Numbered from the stretch's first letter, positions 23,450 through 36,002 are shown. The stretch: DNA of 64,000 bases from Anastrepha obliqua (GCF_027943255.1 NC_072894.1:79213601-79277600); one strand, 5' to 3'. The notes: a model not told the origin generated them from the letters alone. Numbers and translations: made by a program.

Positions 23450-24045
23450 TTATCAAAGGGCGCGAAGACACTCAAATAAAATTTTTATTGAAGCAGCAAA
23501 AGACAGATATTGAGGAAAATCAACAAAGGCCGAACGATAAGAGCACCAGCGTCGACAAAAGAAAATCCGCTGATACTCCAAAAGTCTTCTTGTAATCCAG
23601 AAACTATAAGAAAAATTCTGTAATGTCGATTTTGATGGAAGAGACAGCTTGAAACAAACCATTTGTTAATGCGCGAAACACAAAATACAGAGTGTAGTTA
23701 ATAATGCCGAAACTTTTTGGAATTACGTAATTTTTAGTGAGGAAAGCGAATATATTTTTGGTTTCAATGGAGAGACGTTTATTTGGCGCCAACCTAATCC
23801 AGAGCTGCAGCCGAAGAACCTGCGAGAAACTGAAAAACGCGGTGGAGTTCAAATTATAGTTTGAGGCTGTATGTCATCAGCAAAAGTCAGAAAATTAGCT
23901 TTCATGCAGGGAACTATGGATTAAACCACCTACTTAAATTTACTGCAAAATATTTTAATGCAAAGTGCTCAAAAGTGGGGTATTCGGGATATATCGGTTC
24001 TATGAAGCCGAAGACACTAAACACAAATAAAATTTTGTCCCCATG
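23450..24045 (+). pseudogene. Tc1-like transposase relic
   Basis: From about 23700 the frame reads NNAETFWNYVIFSEESEYIF, then GFNGETFIWRQPNPELQPKN followed by RGGVQIIV, a stop and GCMSSAK. This is the Tc1 order: FSDES-type first acidic block, the VWRxPN segment, then GGGSVMVWGCMS. The first catalytic aspartate appears as glutamate. It continues eroded (NLLQNILMQSAQKWGIRDIS) to about 24010. Multiple stops make it dead. It ends just before the TTAA MITE. Confidence 0.75.
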
Positions 24046-24075
24046 AGGTTGAGACGCCAGCGCAATCACTCTTTC

Positions 24076-24305
24076 TTAAGGGGTTCCGGCGGTCTAGAGC
24101 TAGGAAATTTCGGCTATTTTCAGAATTTTTGAACAATAAAAAAAATGAAAAAGATATTACATATTTTAAGCTTCTTATTTCACTTCTTTTACATACAAAA
24201 ATTAAAAAAAAAAATTATTTTTATTTTAAGTTGACCCTGCCGAAAAATTGGACCTGGACGGTGTTGTCCATTTTGACTCTTCTATTTAACTGAAACACAA
24301 GTTTC
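24076..24305 (-). mobile_element. Partial TTAA MITE, reversed
   Basis: TTAA at 24076-24079 is followed by GGGGTTCCGGCGGTCTAGAG. The next 200 bp (ACAATAAAAAAAATGAAAAA, CGAAAAATTGGACCTGGACG, TTTTGACTCTTC) match the reverse complement of 27520-27756 in the complete copy. The other end is missing. Confidence 0.78.
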
Positions 24306-24337
24306 CAATATGATGAAAATATAAGTCTTACTATAAG

Positions 24338-24465
24338 GTTATTAATTATGCGCCACCTTTGTACAAAGTGCTACATTATTAGTTTTATAGCTCATTGAAT
24401 TTTGGTAATAAAGTGCAAGTTTCGGCGACCGCCGTGCCGAATGAGTTGGTGCCTGACTACCAACA
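24338..24465. repeat. MITE end fragment and SINE head fragment
   Basis: 24338-24362 ends in ATTAATTATGCGCCACCTTT, one end of the GGCGCAAAATT MITE family without its partner. 24426-24465 carries GCCGTGCCGAATGAGTTGGT and GCCTGACTACCA, the A-box part of the SINE head. Confidence 0.5.
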
Positions 24466-24469
24466 GGTT

Positions 24470-25290
24470 GAATTGAATTATATTATGTTTTTCATTTCAT
24501 TTATTCACTAGACCTTGGTTATCTTAATGAAGTTATGTACTATTTGTAGAATTCATTTATTTACTTTTCCATTAATTTCATACCAGAATGAGTAGCAGCG
24601 AAGCATGGTCAGGTGTGCTAGTTTAATTATAAAATAACTGAAAGAATTCCAATGCTTACTCAAATTCACACAATCAGAAAAGCAAAACGAACGGCGAATA
24701 AGAGTAAAACAAATAGCAACAATTAACCAGAGATGACTTAAATAACCTAAATTTTCTTCTGAAAAGTTAACTTCTTACTACTCAACATATTTGTATATTT
24801 TTAAAAATATCCTTACCGAAATTAACAAAAAAGCAATACAGTGTTTTCAAGGCATTTAAGCTGGCGAAATTGAAGTGAGAAGCTGCCAACGTACATCACA
24901 TTTTGTAATTATAGTATGCGCTCAGCACTCAAAGGGCATACAGCCGGGCTTACCGAAAGCTATCCCAACTAATGATGTGATGGTAGAATTGTACCAGCAA
25001 ATATGGTATGCTTTCATTTCGTCTCAATCTGCGAGATTTTGGCTACCCTAAGCATTATTTTTGTCGCCATTTCCTCTCAAGCAACAGGATTTTGGCTAAT
25101 CTGGTCAACATTTGTGCATCCCCACTATTTAAGTTGTGTGCCGCCTTGGAAAATAATCCTTGGCTCAACATCCTACAAACACATAATTAATACATAAAGG
25201 TTTCAAGTCAAGACGCACCAGCATATTTCGCTATATTTTTTTTATTTTGCATATCCAAAAGAAAGTGGCATGTGACTAGCTTGAAGTAAA
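24470..25290. other. No gene seen
   Basis: AT-rich noncoding DNA. The two overlapping frames at 25003-25197 lie on the same strand in different registers and have no recognisable content. Confidence 0.4.
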
Positions 25291-25294
25291 AACT

Positions 25295-26050
25295 AAGCAA
25301 GGTGGCATAACCTTCTGATACAGGCTTGATGTAAAAATTAAGCTCATCTCTAGTTTATGGCATCTTTTGACCTATACCATTGGTTAGAGCTGCGGGTGGG
25401 TGCAGATTTTTAAGCAAAGCCGTAGCAGTAAAACCAGCCCCGACATTTGGCAAATTCAATATTTTCATAACTTTAGAGCCAAGATGAATTAAATTTCATT
25501 TCCAGGCTCAAATAAATTCTTAATTTTAGTTTAAATTCTTACCATAGTATGCATGCATGCCTTCAATAAAGAACTTTCATGGAGCACTTACCTGTAAGAA
25601 GAGGAAAACTCGTAAGTAAATATAATATTTCATGAAAAATTTAACACGTATATTTATGTGAATATGAACAATAAAATTTAATCGCAGATAAATCAATTTT
25701 ATTGCAATCAATTATAAGAATTATTTTCAAAGCAAATCAATTTTCCCAGTTGTGGAGTGATGGATTCTCGTTGCTCATGGCGCTTATGGCGCCGCCGGGA
25801 AAAGTAACAAACCAGACGTCGGGCGCAATTGGTGAGAGAGGGAGTCTGTCAAAACTATCAAGAAAATTATTTCACAGCAATATTTGACCAACTTATGCCA
25901 GAACGTTTCACTACGCTTCAAATGTACTTAACCATACATGTTTATAAGTGTGTTTAAGTGTGTTTAAGTGGTATTACTCCCTCCGCTCTATGCTTTCCTT
26001 GCACACTACTACACTCGCTAGTATATCCCTGCAGGGAAAAGTCAAACTAG
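25295..26050 (+). repeat. Long interspersed repeat, copy 1 (possible Helitron/DINE-like)
   Basis: About 700 bp shared in the same orientation with 61195-61922. Shared strings include CATTGGTTAGAGC, TTTTTAAGCAAAGCCGT, ACTTTCATGGAGCACTTACC and GTTGCTCATGGCGCTTATGG. It is noncoding. It ends at CCCTGCAGGGAAAAGTCAAA then CTAG. A 10-bp palindrome about 11 bp before a CTAG end is the layout of a Helitron 3' terminus. The classification is tentative; a foldback or an unknown MITE is the alternative. Confidence 0.6.
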
Positions 26051-26273
26051 CTTAGGATTTTAGCTCAGATACTGGTAATTGTTAAAAGAAATCGTTTGCC
26101 ATTGACTAGAAAAATATCAGTGGAAAAATGATCAATTTGTCGGCAAATTAGTTGATTTCTTGTGGATACAGAAATTTCAGATTCGTGTAAGACTATGTGT
26201 AAGTAGATACTGATAAATATTTTTATTTGAAAAGCACTATATCAAAGTCTATCAAATAAAGTCAACACTTATT

Positions 26274-26309
26274 TAACCCTTTGCACACGAGGGCTCCGCA
26301 GCGGAGCCA
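26274..26309. repeat. TTAA-adjacent end with perfect hairpin
   Basis: TTAACCCTTTGCACACGAGG is followed by GGCTCCGCAGCGGAGCC, a perfect 8-bp stem with a one-base centre. TTAACCC followed by a subterminal inverted repeat is how piggyBac-type elements end, but no partner end is visible. Confidence 0.4.
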
Positions 26310-26669
26310 TTTAAATTTTGCCTTCAAACTCGAGGACTCATAATAACTTCATCTAAAGAATGGGCAAGAAAAATATTGGTCGGACGAAAATCGCTGTAAC
26401 ATAAATTTTGTATAAGCTATCAAAAAAATGTAGGTATGCTTTATTTTCTTCTTTATTAACGTAGTACAAACAAAATTCAGCAATTTAGATTTGACTACTT
26501 TTATTAGGCGATGGACATCAGTTTTTCTAACAGAGCGGCAGATCTCTGTCAAATCATTTTAAACGGCTGCTGATTTTTAATTTTTGTTTTCGTTTTTGTT
26601 TTTAGAAATTTTCTTTTAACAATTGCTTAATATTTTTCAATGGGTCGCCATTGTAGACAGTTTGGTGGG

Positions 26670-26950
26670 TTATCGTCTTCTTGAACAATATTTCCCCGGT
26701 GGGTTTTCATACCAGTTCATGGCAAGATGATGCTGTATCGAACCAGAATAGAACTGATGTTGTTTTATGAATGGCAGCAAACACTCTTTCATAAAAACTT
26801 CTTGATTTATATTACCCGTGGTAATGAACGTTTTGCTTTTCGTACTGCACTGGTAGATGGCTTGGCAAACCAAACATTTTTTAGGGTATTCGTCGAATAT
26901 TATCAGCGTCCTGAATGTGTTTAAAGTCTGCTCAGACGTATGTTTCATCG
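26670..26950 (-). pseudogene. Tc1/mariner-superfamily transposase relic
   Basis: The minus strand reads KKCLVCQAIYQCSTKSKTFI, then TTGNINQEVFMKECLLPFIK, then SGSIQHHLAMNWYEN. This fits the KVLVWxAIS...INxxxYxxECLxxxLxPFIxxH block of a Tc1/mariner-type group found in insects, followed by an eroded FWPDLASCHYA block. The catalytic part is not intact. The subgroup is uncertain. Confidence 0.6.
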
Positions 26951-27087
26951 TCCATCGTCGAACCTAAAGACTTCACTAAAGCTTTTTAACACATACGTTA
27001 CCTACTTTTCGGACTACTTAAAGTGTTTGCTATGCCATTGTGCGACAAATGACCATTTCTTGCTTTTTGCGCACAATTTTCTCTTAA

Positions 27088-27756
27088 GGGGACCCGGTGG
27101 TCTAGATATTTCCAAAAATCGAAATTTTGTTTTATCGATATTTCGAAAGTACAGTATCTTAGGAATATCCTACCAAATTTTCATGCGGAAATTCCCATTA
27201 TTATAGCTTCTACAACCCATTAACTAGGTAAAGAACGGTCCGCGCGCTCCTGTATCTCAAACGTTAAACTCATTTATCTCGAAACTACTTTTTTCAGAAG
27301 AAGAGTGAGAAAAAAATTCTTCAACTGAGTCGTCTGAAATTTTAATATGTTTTTCACAACATTGATGGCTATTGCCCGTACTAGAATTATTTTATTATTT
27401 CAATTATTTGGTTTTTTTCCCTGATGTTTATATTGTAAAATTGAAGCCATTTTGTCAATTTTGTTTTTATTCTAGTAGGGGGGCATAGTTACAGTCATAC
27501 TGATTAATATTTTTCTTGGTTTTTGTGTTTTAGGTAAATTCAAGAAGAGCCAAAATGCACAACATCGTCCAGGTTGAATTTTTCGGGAGGCTTAACTTTA
27601 GCGCCATTTTAAAATTATTAAAACTAAAAAAAAAATATATATGTTTTTGCATTTTTGTATGCAAAAGAAGTTGTAAATATCGTTTTTAATTTTTTTATTG
27701 CACAAAAAATGCTTGTAAATACCCTAAATTTTCGAGCTCTAGACCACCGGGACCCC
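27088..27756 (+). mobile_element. TTAA-flanked MITE, complete copy
   Basis: The element is 669 bp, bounded by TTAA at 27084-27087 and 27757-27760. Its ends are GGGGACCCGGTGGTCTAGA and, read inwards from the right, GGGGTCCCGGTGGTCTAGA: 19 bp with one mismatch. There is no coding capacity. TTAA target choice suggests mobilisation by a piggyBac-type transposase, though the terminal sequence is not the usual CCCT. Related copies lie at 13173 and 24076. Confidence 0.88.
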
Positions 27757-27838
27757 TTAACCGAACACATTTTGAAGAATACGTAGAAATCACAAAAAGC
27801 AAATACGTCAATTACTAATGACAACAAATAGCATGAAC

Positions 27839-29195
<1,357 letters not shown>

Positions 29196-29199
29196 GTGT

Positions 29200-29860
29200 T
29201 CCATCGGTCTTGCCAACTTATTAGTCAAACAAATCTTTCCTAGTCTCGCATTGCTTTTTTGTTTATTTCGGTGTTAGCTGCATATCTGTCACAGACCCGG
29301 TTCATCTCGTTCGAGAGTATATCCCCTCGTATGATGCCAGATATGACGAACGCCGCGTCATCCGATTTAGTTTTGTCTATATAAAGACAATAATTTTCTT
29401 TTTTTCCCTTCAGTTTCGCTGCATTGACGGGCGCTGCATACAGGAGAACTGAAGTAGCAGCATTCGCCAGCAATATTCGCTTAGTTGACTTTAGGCCACC
29501 TATGTTAGGTAAGATTCCTGAGATTGCCGCTTGGATGCTCCCCCGTTTTCTCTATCGCATAGTTAATATGAGCCCTTAAATTTAGTCTGCAGCCGATCAT
29601 GAGGCCCAGGTGTTTTAGTGCGAATTGAGAAGGTTTAGTTTGTTCTCCTACTCAGATTCTCATATCTTCAACTTTTTTGTGGCTTCTTATCAGAACTGCC
29701 TCTGTTTCGTGTTTTGCCAGTTTCAGCTCCGCTTCCTCCAGCCATTCTTTCACCTATTTTATCGCTTCGTTTGTTATATGTTTTACTTCCTGTACGTGGT
29801 TAGCCACCATCACTTTTGCTATGTCAATCGGCTTTTCTTCCAGCACTGAAAGAGAAATAA
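29200..29860 (-). pseudogene. R1-like LINE reverse transcriptase relic
   Basis: In coding order from 29860: MVANHVQEVKHITNEAIK, WLEEAELKLAKHETEAVLI, LKHLGLMIGCRLNLRAHINY, then LANAATSVLLYAAPV, and DDAAFVISGIIRGDILSNE. This matches the end of an R1-clade reverse transcriptase and its thumb (HLGVxIDxxLxFxxHV, then LLYAAPVW, then VIAGxIPIDLL). Several frame changes. The catalytic YxDD block is not present. The clade is inferred from the motif wording. Confidence 0.7.
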
Positions 29861-30214
29861 TTTCTTAGCATACTGAAAAGATACGGCGGGATGCCAATTT
29901 CCAAGATGTGCGACCAACTGGCCGAATTAAAGGCGAAAAGCTTGTGTAGAGTCTTATAATAGACAAATTCCGGGCGGGAGACGGCACACACAGAAAAGCC
30001 AAGATTACACGGTGGCAATCGCTGCGAAAGGCATCACACCTTGGAATATTACAAAATGTTTACATTATTTTCTATTTTTGACATGATAACGTCTTATAAT
30101 TCGATGTAGCCGGCTGCACGCACCAAAAAGTGGGTCGTTCTCTTGCTCATGCGTCGTTACCTTGCTTGAACTGCAAGCGAGAGCGCGGAACGAATGACAA
30201 AGAGGCACCGAGAG

Positions 30215-31171
30215 GATACTGTGAGTGTAAGGACTGCGCAAAAGTGGTTTTCAAAATTCTGAAGTGGTGGAGGATGCCCCGCGCACTGGTCGTCCTGAAG
30301 TCTTTTACTCCGACGCCTTGCTCGAACTCATGGAAGCTGAGCCAAATTTGACAGTCTATATGATACAGTTCACAGGCACCTGGTTCAGTTGGGAAAGGTT
30401 CCAAAGCTGAAAAAATGGGTTCCGCATAGACTTTCCGTTGCCAACCTTCAGCAGACAGTGAATGTGTGTCCTCAGCTGCTGCAACGGCTTGAAAATAAAA
30501 GTTTTTCGAACCGTTTCGTTATTGGTGATGAAAAATGGGTCCTTTACAATAATCCTGTTCGCAAACGCCAATGGTTAGATAAAGATGAAACACCGGAACC
30601 GACCCCTAGAGATGGCCTTCACCCCAAGAAGATTCTCCTGTCTATTTGGTGGGATATGGCCGGTATTGTTTATTATGAACTTCTGGAACCAAACCAGACG
30701 ATAACTGTTGATTATTATTCCTATCAGAGTAACCTGAATGACGCACTTAAAAAAAATCGACCGTCTTTAGTGAATAGACGCAAAGTTTTGTTTCACCACG
30801 ACAACGCAAGACCTCATACCGCGGGGCAAACATTAGGCAAGCTGAACGAGCTCGGATGGGATCTAATGCCGCATCCACCATACTCTTCGGATAATGCGCC
30901 TTGTGATTATCACCTTTTCCCTGGACTTCAATCCCATATGAGTAACAAGAACTACTCCTCAAAAGAAGCTATAAAAAGGGATATCGAAGCGTATTTTGGC
31001 TCCAAGGACAAACATTTTTTTTAGCAGGGAATTAAAAACTTGCCTAAACGTTGGGAAGACATTGTAAATAATGAAGGAAAATATATTATTGATTAATAAC
31101 TACTTTAAACATCTTTTTTATTAATTTTAAAACCACCTTTAAAAAACGCACGAACTTATGGACTGACCTGA
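30215..31171 (+). mobile_element. Mariner element (cecropia/Hsmar1-like), 5' end lost
   Basis: The right end read inwards is TCAGGTCAGTCCATAAGTTC, followed outside by TA at 31172-31173. No matching left end is seen near 30000-30215, so the element is 5'-truncated or its left end has diverged. It contains the pseudogene below. Confidence 0.8.
30220..31099 (+). pseudogene. Mariner transposase pseudogene, catalytic domain open
   Basis: HTH-end remnants (RTAQKWFSKF near 30230, then RPEVFYSDALLELMEAEPNL) are followed by an open frame at 30389-31024 without a good ATG. This reads GKVPKLKKWVPHRLS, then IGDEKWVLYNNP (first aspartate), LHPKKILLSIWWDMAGIVYY, LFHHDNARPHTAGQTL (second) and HPPYSSDNAPCDYHLF (third), with 34 residues between the last two. 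A TAG at 31022 interrupts the tail, which continues QGIKNLPKRWEDIV. The order and wording resemble the Hsmar1/cecropia group. It is the least damaged mariner catalytic domain here. Confidence 0.87.
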
Positions 31172-31174
31172 TAT

Positions 31175-32610
31175 ATTCTGAGCGGCAGGTATTAATTTTC
31201 TCTTTGACAGATTTCAAAAATAAGGAGTCTATTTCAGTATTCTGTTAGCAAAAATCTTAAAAATGTGTAGGGCCAATATAACAGCTAAAATAAAAATTAC
31301 TATGAGGTTTGTTTGGGTAAAGATCTTTTACATCATATCCAAATATGTAACTGTAAATATGTATTTCAATCAATTTATTTTATTTCAGAATATAAATAAG
31401 CAGAAATTCAATTAATAGGATACAATTTTTCCAAAAAAGGTTCATAGCAGAAAATACCACGCAGCAGCTGGTCACATAAGAACTTTAACTAGCATTAATT
31501 TTATTTGTGCTCTTAAAGTGAATACTTTAAATTTTACATCTTACTATTTTTTTAAGAATTTATATAATTTTTTTTATTATTATTTTTAGTATAATATAAT
31601 TTTGAATTTTTTTTAATATTTAATTAATTAATGTACTTAAAAAAAGTTTCATTTAATTCTATGAATCACTTTTAATATGGAATAGAATATTTTAAAACAT
31701 TTCGGTTGTTTATGTTTTACATTTTAGCTGGTCTGAGTTGGTTATTTTAGAAAATTAATCGAATCGAAATTGTTCACTAGTATGAACGGGTAGTTTTACT
31801 GGTATTTTGCTGATGCTTGACCGGAAAATCTCTTCGTGGGCCATCGCCGTGTTAAAAATATCATTTGCCAACATAGAGAATAGATGAACTACGAACTGAT
31901 TGCAAGTGAACTGGTACTATACTAGTTCCCAACTAGTGTTTTTCCCTACAGGGACTTCATGTGTACATATATATGCGTGCATGTTCTGTTTATGTAATAA
32001 TATATTCGAGATGGCCAACAGGCATGGCAAAATGAAATACGCCATATGCGTAGCAAAAGTAGGCGGGAGACATATGCATCTGTGTATGCACACTTTGATT
32101 GATGACAAAATAAATCGAGTTTAATAAAAATATGGCGGAAGCATAACAGTAATATATTAAAGTATTCAAAAGCAAAAGTTTAATAATAGTACACACAACT
32201 TTGAAACTCGCCAAAAAGTACATATGCATGTATGTATGTATATACATATGTAAGTATATGTTAGGTTAGGTTGTAGGGTGCTCGTGTAGAAGAGCTACTT
32301 TCTAAAATGTGGTATTGCCGATCAGTGACACCAGGTTGAAAAATCAGTTACGAAGGTCTATGCTATTGGGGCACGAGCGCCTATTTTATTTTCTCATAAA
32401 AAATATAGAGGGAAAAAGCCACTAAGGGTCCACTATTGATTCTACAACTAAATATCTGGTTTCCACTTCGAAAATGATACATTCAGTATTGCCGAGGTGC
32501 CAGGGCCTTTGAGCAGCTATGCAAACTTAGACGCGAAATATGTAGTGAGTCATAATTTTGAAAACATAAGTTAGAGTACATTGAAATCTAGTAACACGCC
32601 TCTTGCTCAT
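31175..32610. other. No gene seen; ATGTATGTA microsatellite
   Basis: AT-rich noncoding DNA. A CATGTATGTATGTATATACA microsatellite lies at 32226-32246. It is followed by GTTAGGTTAGGTTGTAGGG at about 32260, which looks like the reversed pentamer tail of a minus-strand LINE fragment, not a telomere tract. Confidence 0.45.
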
Positions 32611-32613
32611 ATA

Positions 32614-32740
32614 CTAGGTTGTTCAATAAGTTTTGCGGTTCGATTAGAGAGCACGTTGCTACTGGCTTACATTTTATTTTTTGTTCTGTTGGTACACTCT
32701 TCATATGAACGTACGTCATGCTTCATTTCAATCTGTCGAT
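32614..32740 (+). repeat. Solo mariner left end
   Basis: CTAGGTTGTTCAATAAGTTT then TGCGGTTCGAT is a typical mariner terminal repeat. The following 90 bp look like mariner 5' leader. No transposase and no right end follow; the sequence passes directly into the Harbinger region. Confidence 0.65.
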
Positions 32741-32746
32741 TAATTG

Positions 32747-33580
32747 GGCCTTATGCATAATAAGCGAGCATTTGCTCAGACTCGAGTTTTGGAGTAAAAT
32801 GTAGGTTTGGTATACATACAAATTGTTGAACTCGCTTGCTTTTACTCGGTGCGTGAGATAGATCTCACATGTCGAGTTTGAACTCAAGTCATGAAATGTT
32901 CGTGAGTTAGAGCTCACTTTGGTATGCATAACAGCAAGAAGTTGCTCACTTTTTTGAGATCGATCTTACAAAAAGGTGAGACTGCCTTTTAGTTGACTCG
33001 CGTGTTTACAAGTATAAAGATGGCGGAATATTTTGTTCCTCTTAGACAAAAAAAACTTTTAAATCAAGAAAAACCGCTATTCAAAGTGAATATAAAAAAA
33101 TGTACCGGTTTGATTTTGAGCACGTAGACTGGCTCACAAACTATTTCCTTGGTGAAAGTAGTGAAAGAAAGGGTGGCGCGATTCCCAACAGGGACAAGAT
33201 GTGTATATTTTTGTGCCGATCCGGGCTTCCAAAATGGAATTGGGGAAGATGTAGGAGTTCACCAAACCACCGTGTCAAGAGTGATTGGCGAAATGGCACA
33301 GATTATATTAGGGAGGGCTCATGAATGGATTCAATTTCCATCCACAGATCCAGAGCTGCGCAAAACCAATGGGAAGCAAAAAATCGTTTTCCGTTTGCGA
33401 TTGGCGTCATTGACTACACGCACATTAGAATAAAAAAACCGTCCTCGCAAAGTGATGAATACATATGTAGAAAGGCCTTCCATTCGATAAATGTGCAAGC
33501 AACATGCGATGGTAATGAATGGTTCACCAGCTTGGATGTATCCTGGCCAGGTTCGGATATGCTTGCTAAGTATGCGTAAG
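32747..33580 (+). pseudogene. PIF/Harbinger transposase relic
   Basis: A candidate left end is GGGCCTTATGCATAATAAGC at 32747. Coding segments in three frames read DWLTNYFLGESSERKGGAIP (33127 on), then DPGFQNGIGEDVGVHQTTVS and RVIGEMAQIILGRAHEWIQF, then FPFAIGVIDYTHIRIKKPSS, AFHSINVQATCDGNEWF and VSWPGS. This is the HARBI1-type order, and the aspartate in GVIDYTHIRI is the expected first DDE residue. The frame shifts twice, and the remaining acidic residues are lost beyond 33580. No right end was seen. Confidence 0.82.
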
Positions 33581-33584
33581 AAGA

Positions 33585-34360
33585 CTTGCGCGCCTTTAAC
33601 TTGGCCGTGGTCTCACTCCGAATTTCAGTGTTGTGTGGCGTGTGACTCTAATTGCGGTTATGTGCGATTTATATTAAATTTTATTACCTAATTTATTGAA
33701 ATTCATTTCGAACACTCCAACTCTGCTTCAATTTGGGGAAACAGCTGATGAAACTATGCGGTTTCACTTCCGTCACTTCCTAAATTGTACGTTCGGTGCT
33801 TGATTTTTATTGCTTTTAATAAATTAATAAAATGCATAGCAATAACCCAAATAGTCCGAAATAGTCTAAAAGCTCAACCACAAACTATTTGCAATTGAAT
33901 TAATTATTGAATTTCAGCGGAATTCAAAAAAAAAGGTTTTCTTTATTCAACGCTTTTGTGTGATTAAACAATTTCTACAATTCATAAATTTCACAGAAAT
34001 ATGAATCGCACAGCGTGAATTCAATAACGTTTGTTGTTACGATTACGCAAATCCATTACTTTTTCTCTGAAATACATGAATTGTGTGGTCAAGCTCTAGA
34101 AAAAATTACAGTGAGCACACGAGGTTTATTATTTTGTAAATTTAGTTTTCCTCAAGTTTGTTAACGGTCATTATATTAGATTAGATTATAAACGAATCAA
34201 AGTATTGTTGCAAAATTGTTACATTTTAACCAAATCTCTATAATTTTTTACTGGATTGCTAAACAAAAGTCTCATTTTGATGGAGCAACACTACTTCAAG
34301 GAGCATCAAAGAACCTTAGGCTTCTTCTTTTAAAACCATGCAAAACAATTGAACCATTTA
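33585..34360. other. No gene seen
   Basis: AT-rich DNA without recognisable coding content or repeat partner in the window. Confidence 0.4.
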
Positions 34361-34370
34361 GATCTTTACG

Positions 34371-34700
34371 GGCCACTTTCTGTGGGCAAAGCACATGGAA
34401 AGGTTGGGCATCTCAGACAGTGTACTCTGCCCAGCTTGTGAAGAGGAGGATGAGACGGCGGACCACTTCCTGTGTGTCTGCCCCGCCTTCGCTCGAATCA
34501 GGTTTGAGGTCTTTGGCACTGATGTGTTAAGAAGCGACCATCTTGGCTCCTTGGCACCACAAGATCTACTCAGATCTCTTTGGAGATCGGGTAGATTTAA
34601 AGAAAATTAAAAGGGAATCCAAGTGTAGTACAATGGACTCAATTAATGTCTGAGTGCTGCACTTGCTAGTTGTCCCGACAAAAAAAAAAAAAAAAAAAAA
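34371..34700 (+). mobile_element. 5'-truncated LINE 3' end with TSDs and poly(A)
   Basis: It is flanked by the perfect 10-bp duplication GATCTTTACG (34361-34370 and 34701-34710) and ends in about 21 A. The coding part reads ERLGISDSVLCPACEEEDET, then ADHFLCVCPAFARIRFEVFG, the C-terminal cysteine motif after the RNase H domain in insect non-LTR elements, and stops near 34610. A 3' UTR follows. It is a classical target-primed insertion. The uninterrupted tail and perfect TSD suggest it is fairly young. Confidence 0.9.
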
Positions 34701-34710
34701 GATCTTTACG

Positions 34711-35130
34711 CCAAGTCCTTAAATTTTGCGCCAGCATTTTTGATGCAGAGGATTCGACTTCACCGTTAAGAAAGCGATACTATCGCCTCTAAATAAATGA
34801 TTAAATTGATATATCTCTAACATTTTATTGAGCTGAAATTCTTTTTCTATAGCTGAAGATTTTTGGATCTCGACGTATAAGAAACTGGAAAGAAAAGAAA
34901 AATGATCCGTACGTTATGCGGACTACGCCTATCGTGTCGGTTGGACGGGAGGAGGGCAAGCGTTGGGTTTAATAATAAAAGTGTTCAATTCACTAAACCG
35001 CCCTTAGTTAAGCTAAATACAAATTTTTCCCAAAATGATTTATAGAAATTTTCTGACCCAACATAACATTGAACACATTGAAAGCAAAAATAAGATCTCT
35101 TCAATCGATCTACTGATGGGATTTACCTTA
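34711..35130. other. No gene seen
   Basis: Noncoding AT-rich DNA between the truncated LINE and the short DD41D element; no motif recognised. Confidence 0.4.
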
Positions 35131-35132
35131 TA

Positions 35133-35669
35133 CAGGGTTGCCCATTATCGACGGACCCATGTGTTTTTTGGGCCCATTCCAAACGACGAGGCTTGTCCGC
35201 AGGCAACAATCTTTGCGTCAAGTGAATGCTATACGGGAAGAAATGCAAATCAATGCGGATAATTCGTTGTAAAGTGGTACGAGCAATGCCCAATTGCTGA
35301 GAACGGCGATTTTGGGATGTCCTTGGCGACGTCTCAAAACTCACCCGTACAAGAGCAATCTTCTCATCCGATCGCCTTGGTCGGCTTTGATTTGACCTCT
35401 TTGGATTAGAAAGAGCATCACAAGGCGAAAACCTTTCGTACATTTTTCACATTATTTAATTTTTTATACGCACGTTGAGTTTTCACAATTGACTTCTTTT
35501 GTTGAATGTAAATTTCAACAATTTGGGAGCGCTCGCGTGGCGGTTACTGTTCCATGGTAAAAATCTGCTTGGACTGACGATTCCAACGCGGTATGTCATT
35601 AAGCGATCTGATGTCTCTGTCAAAAGATACAGGGTTGCCAGATGGGTCCGTCGAATATTGGCTACCCTG
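35133..35669 (-). mobile_element. Short DD41D derivative with both ends
   Basis: The element is 537 bp, flanked by TA (35131-35132 and 35670-35671). The ends are CAGGGTTGCCCATTATCGAC and, read inwards, CAGGGTAGCCAATATTCGAC, both continuing GGACCCAT. The minus strand codes only the HTH: ALVRVSFETSPRTSQNRRSQ followed by QLGIARTTLQRII, then PYSIHLTQRLLPAD. The catalytic domain is deleted. A second CAGGGTTGCC lies at about 35631, inside the right end, hinting at a partial end duplication. Confidence 0.8.
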
Positions 35670-35789
35670 TAGAGGCTTTTCAAATAAGTTCCGCTTGAAA
35701 TGGTCTAAAAAACGCTGTGTGTGAGGCTTTAATGAAATTTTTGTTTTTTGAAAGGCTCATGTACGCCATTATTTATACGAATATCCTCA

Positions 35790-36002
35790 TCATCTTTTGA
35801 CTCATAGCTCTTTGAGAGCTTTGACCTACTGCACGTGGGACTTCCATACACCTCTGTCGGTTGCGACTTTTTTCCATTTCCTTATCTCAAATTTATTGAT
35901 GTCCTCTTCTAGTTCGTGAGCCTATCATAATCTCTGTCTTCTTCTCGTTCTGGTTTCTAAAATTTTCTTCTGCGCCCGCGTATCGCCCGTTCTAGCACCA
36001 GC
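35790..36002 (-). pseudogene. RTE-like LINE, C-terminal part (left of Transib)
   Basis: The minus strand reads RTGDTRAQKKILETRTRRRQ, then HELEEDINKFEIRKWKKVAT followed by DRGVWKSHV and VKALKEL. This matches the end of RTE-like proteins (DLxxLGxxxWxxxAxDRxxWRxxVxEAK). It is continuous with the segment right of the Transib once the insert and one copy of CATCG are removed. Confidence 0.7.

Noticed and set aside
32260..32275. TTAGGTTAGGTT as an insect telomere repeat
   Set aside because: Only two units. Flies have lost TTAGG telomeres; the motif fits a reversed LINE tail better.
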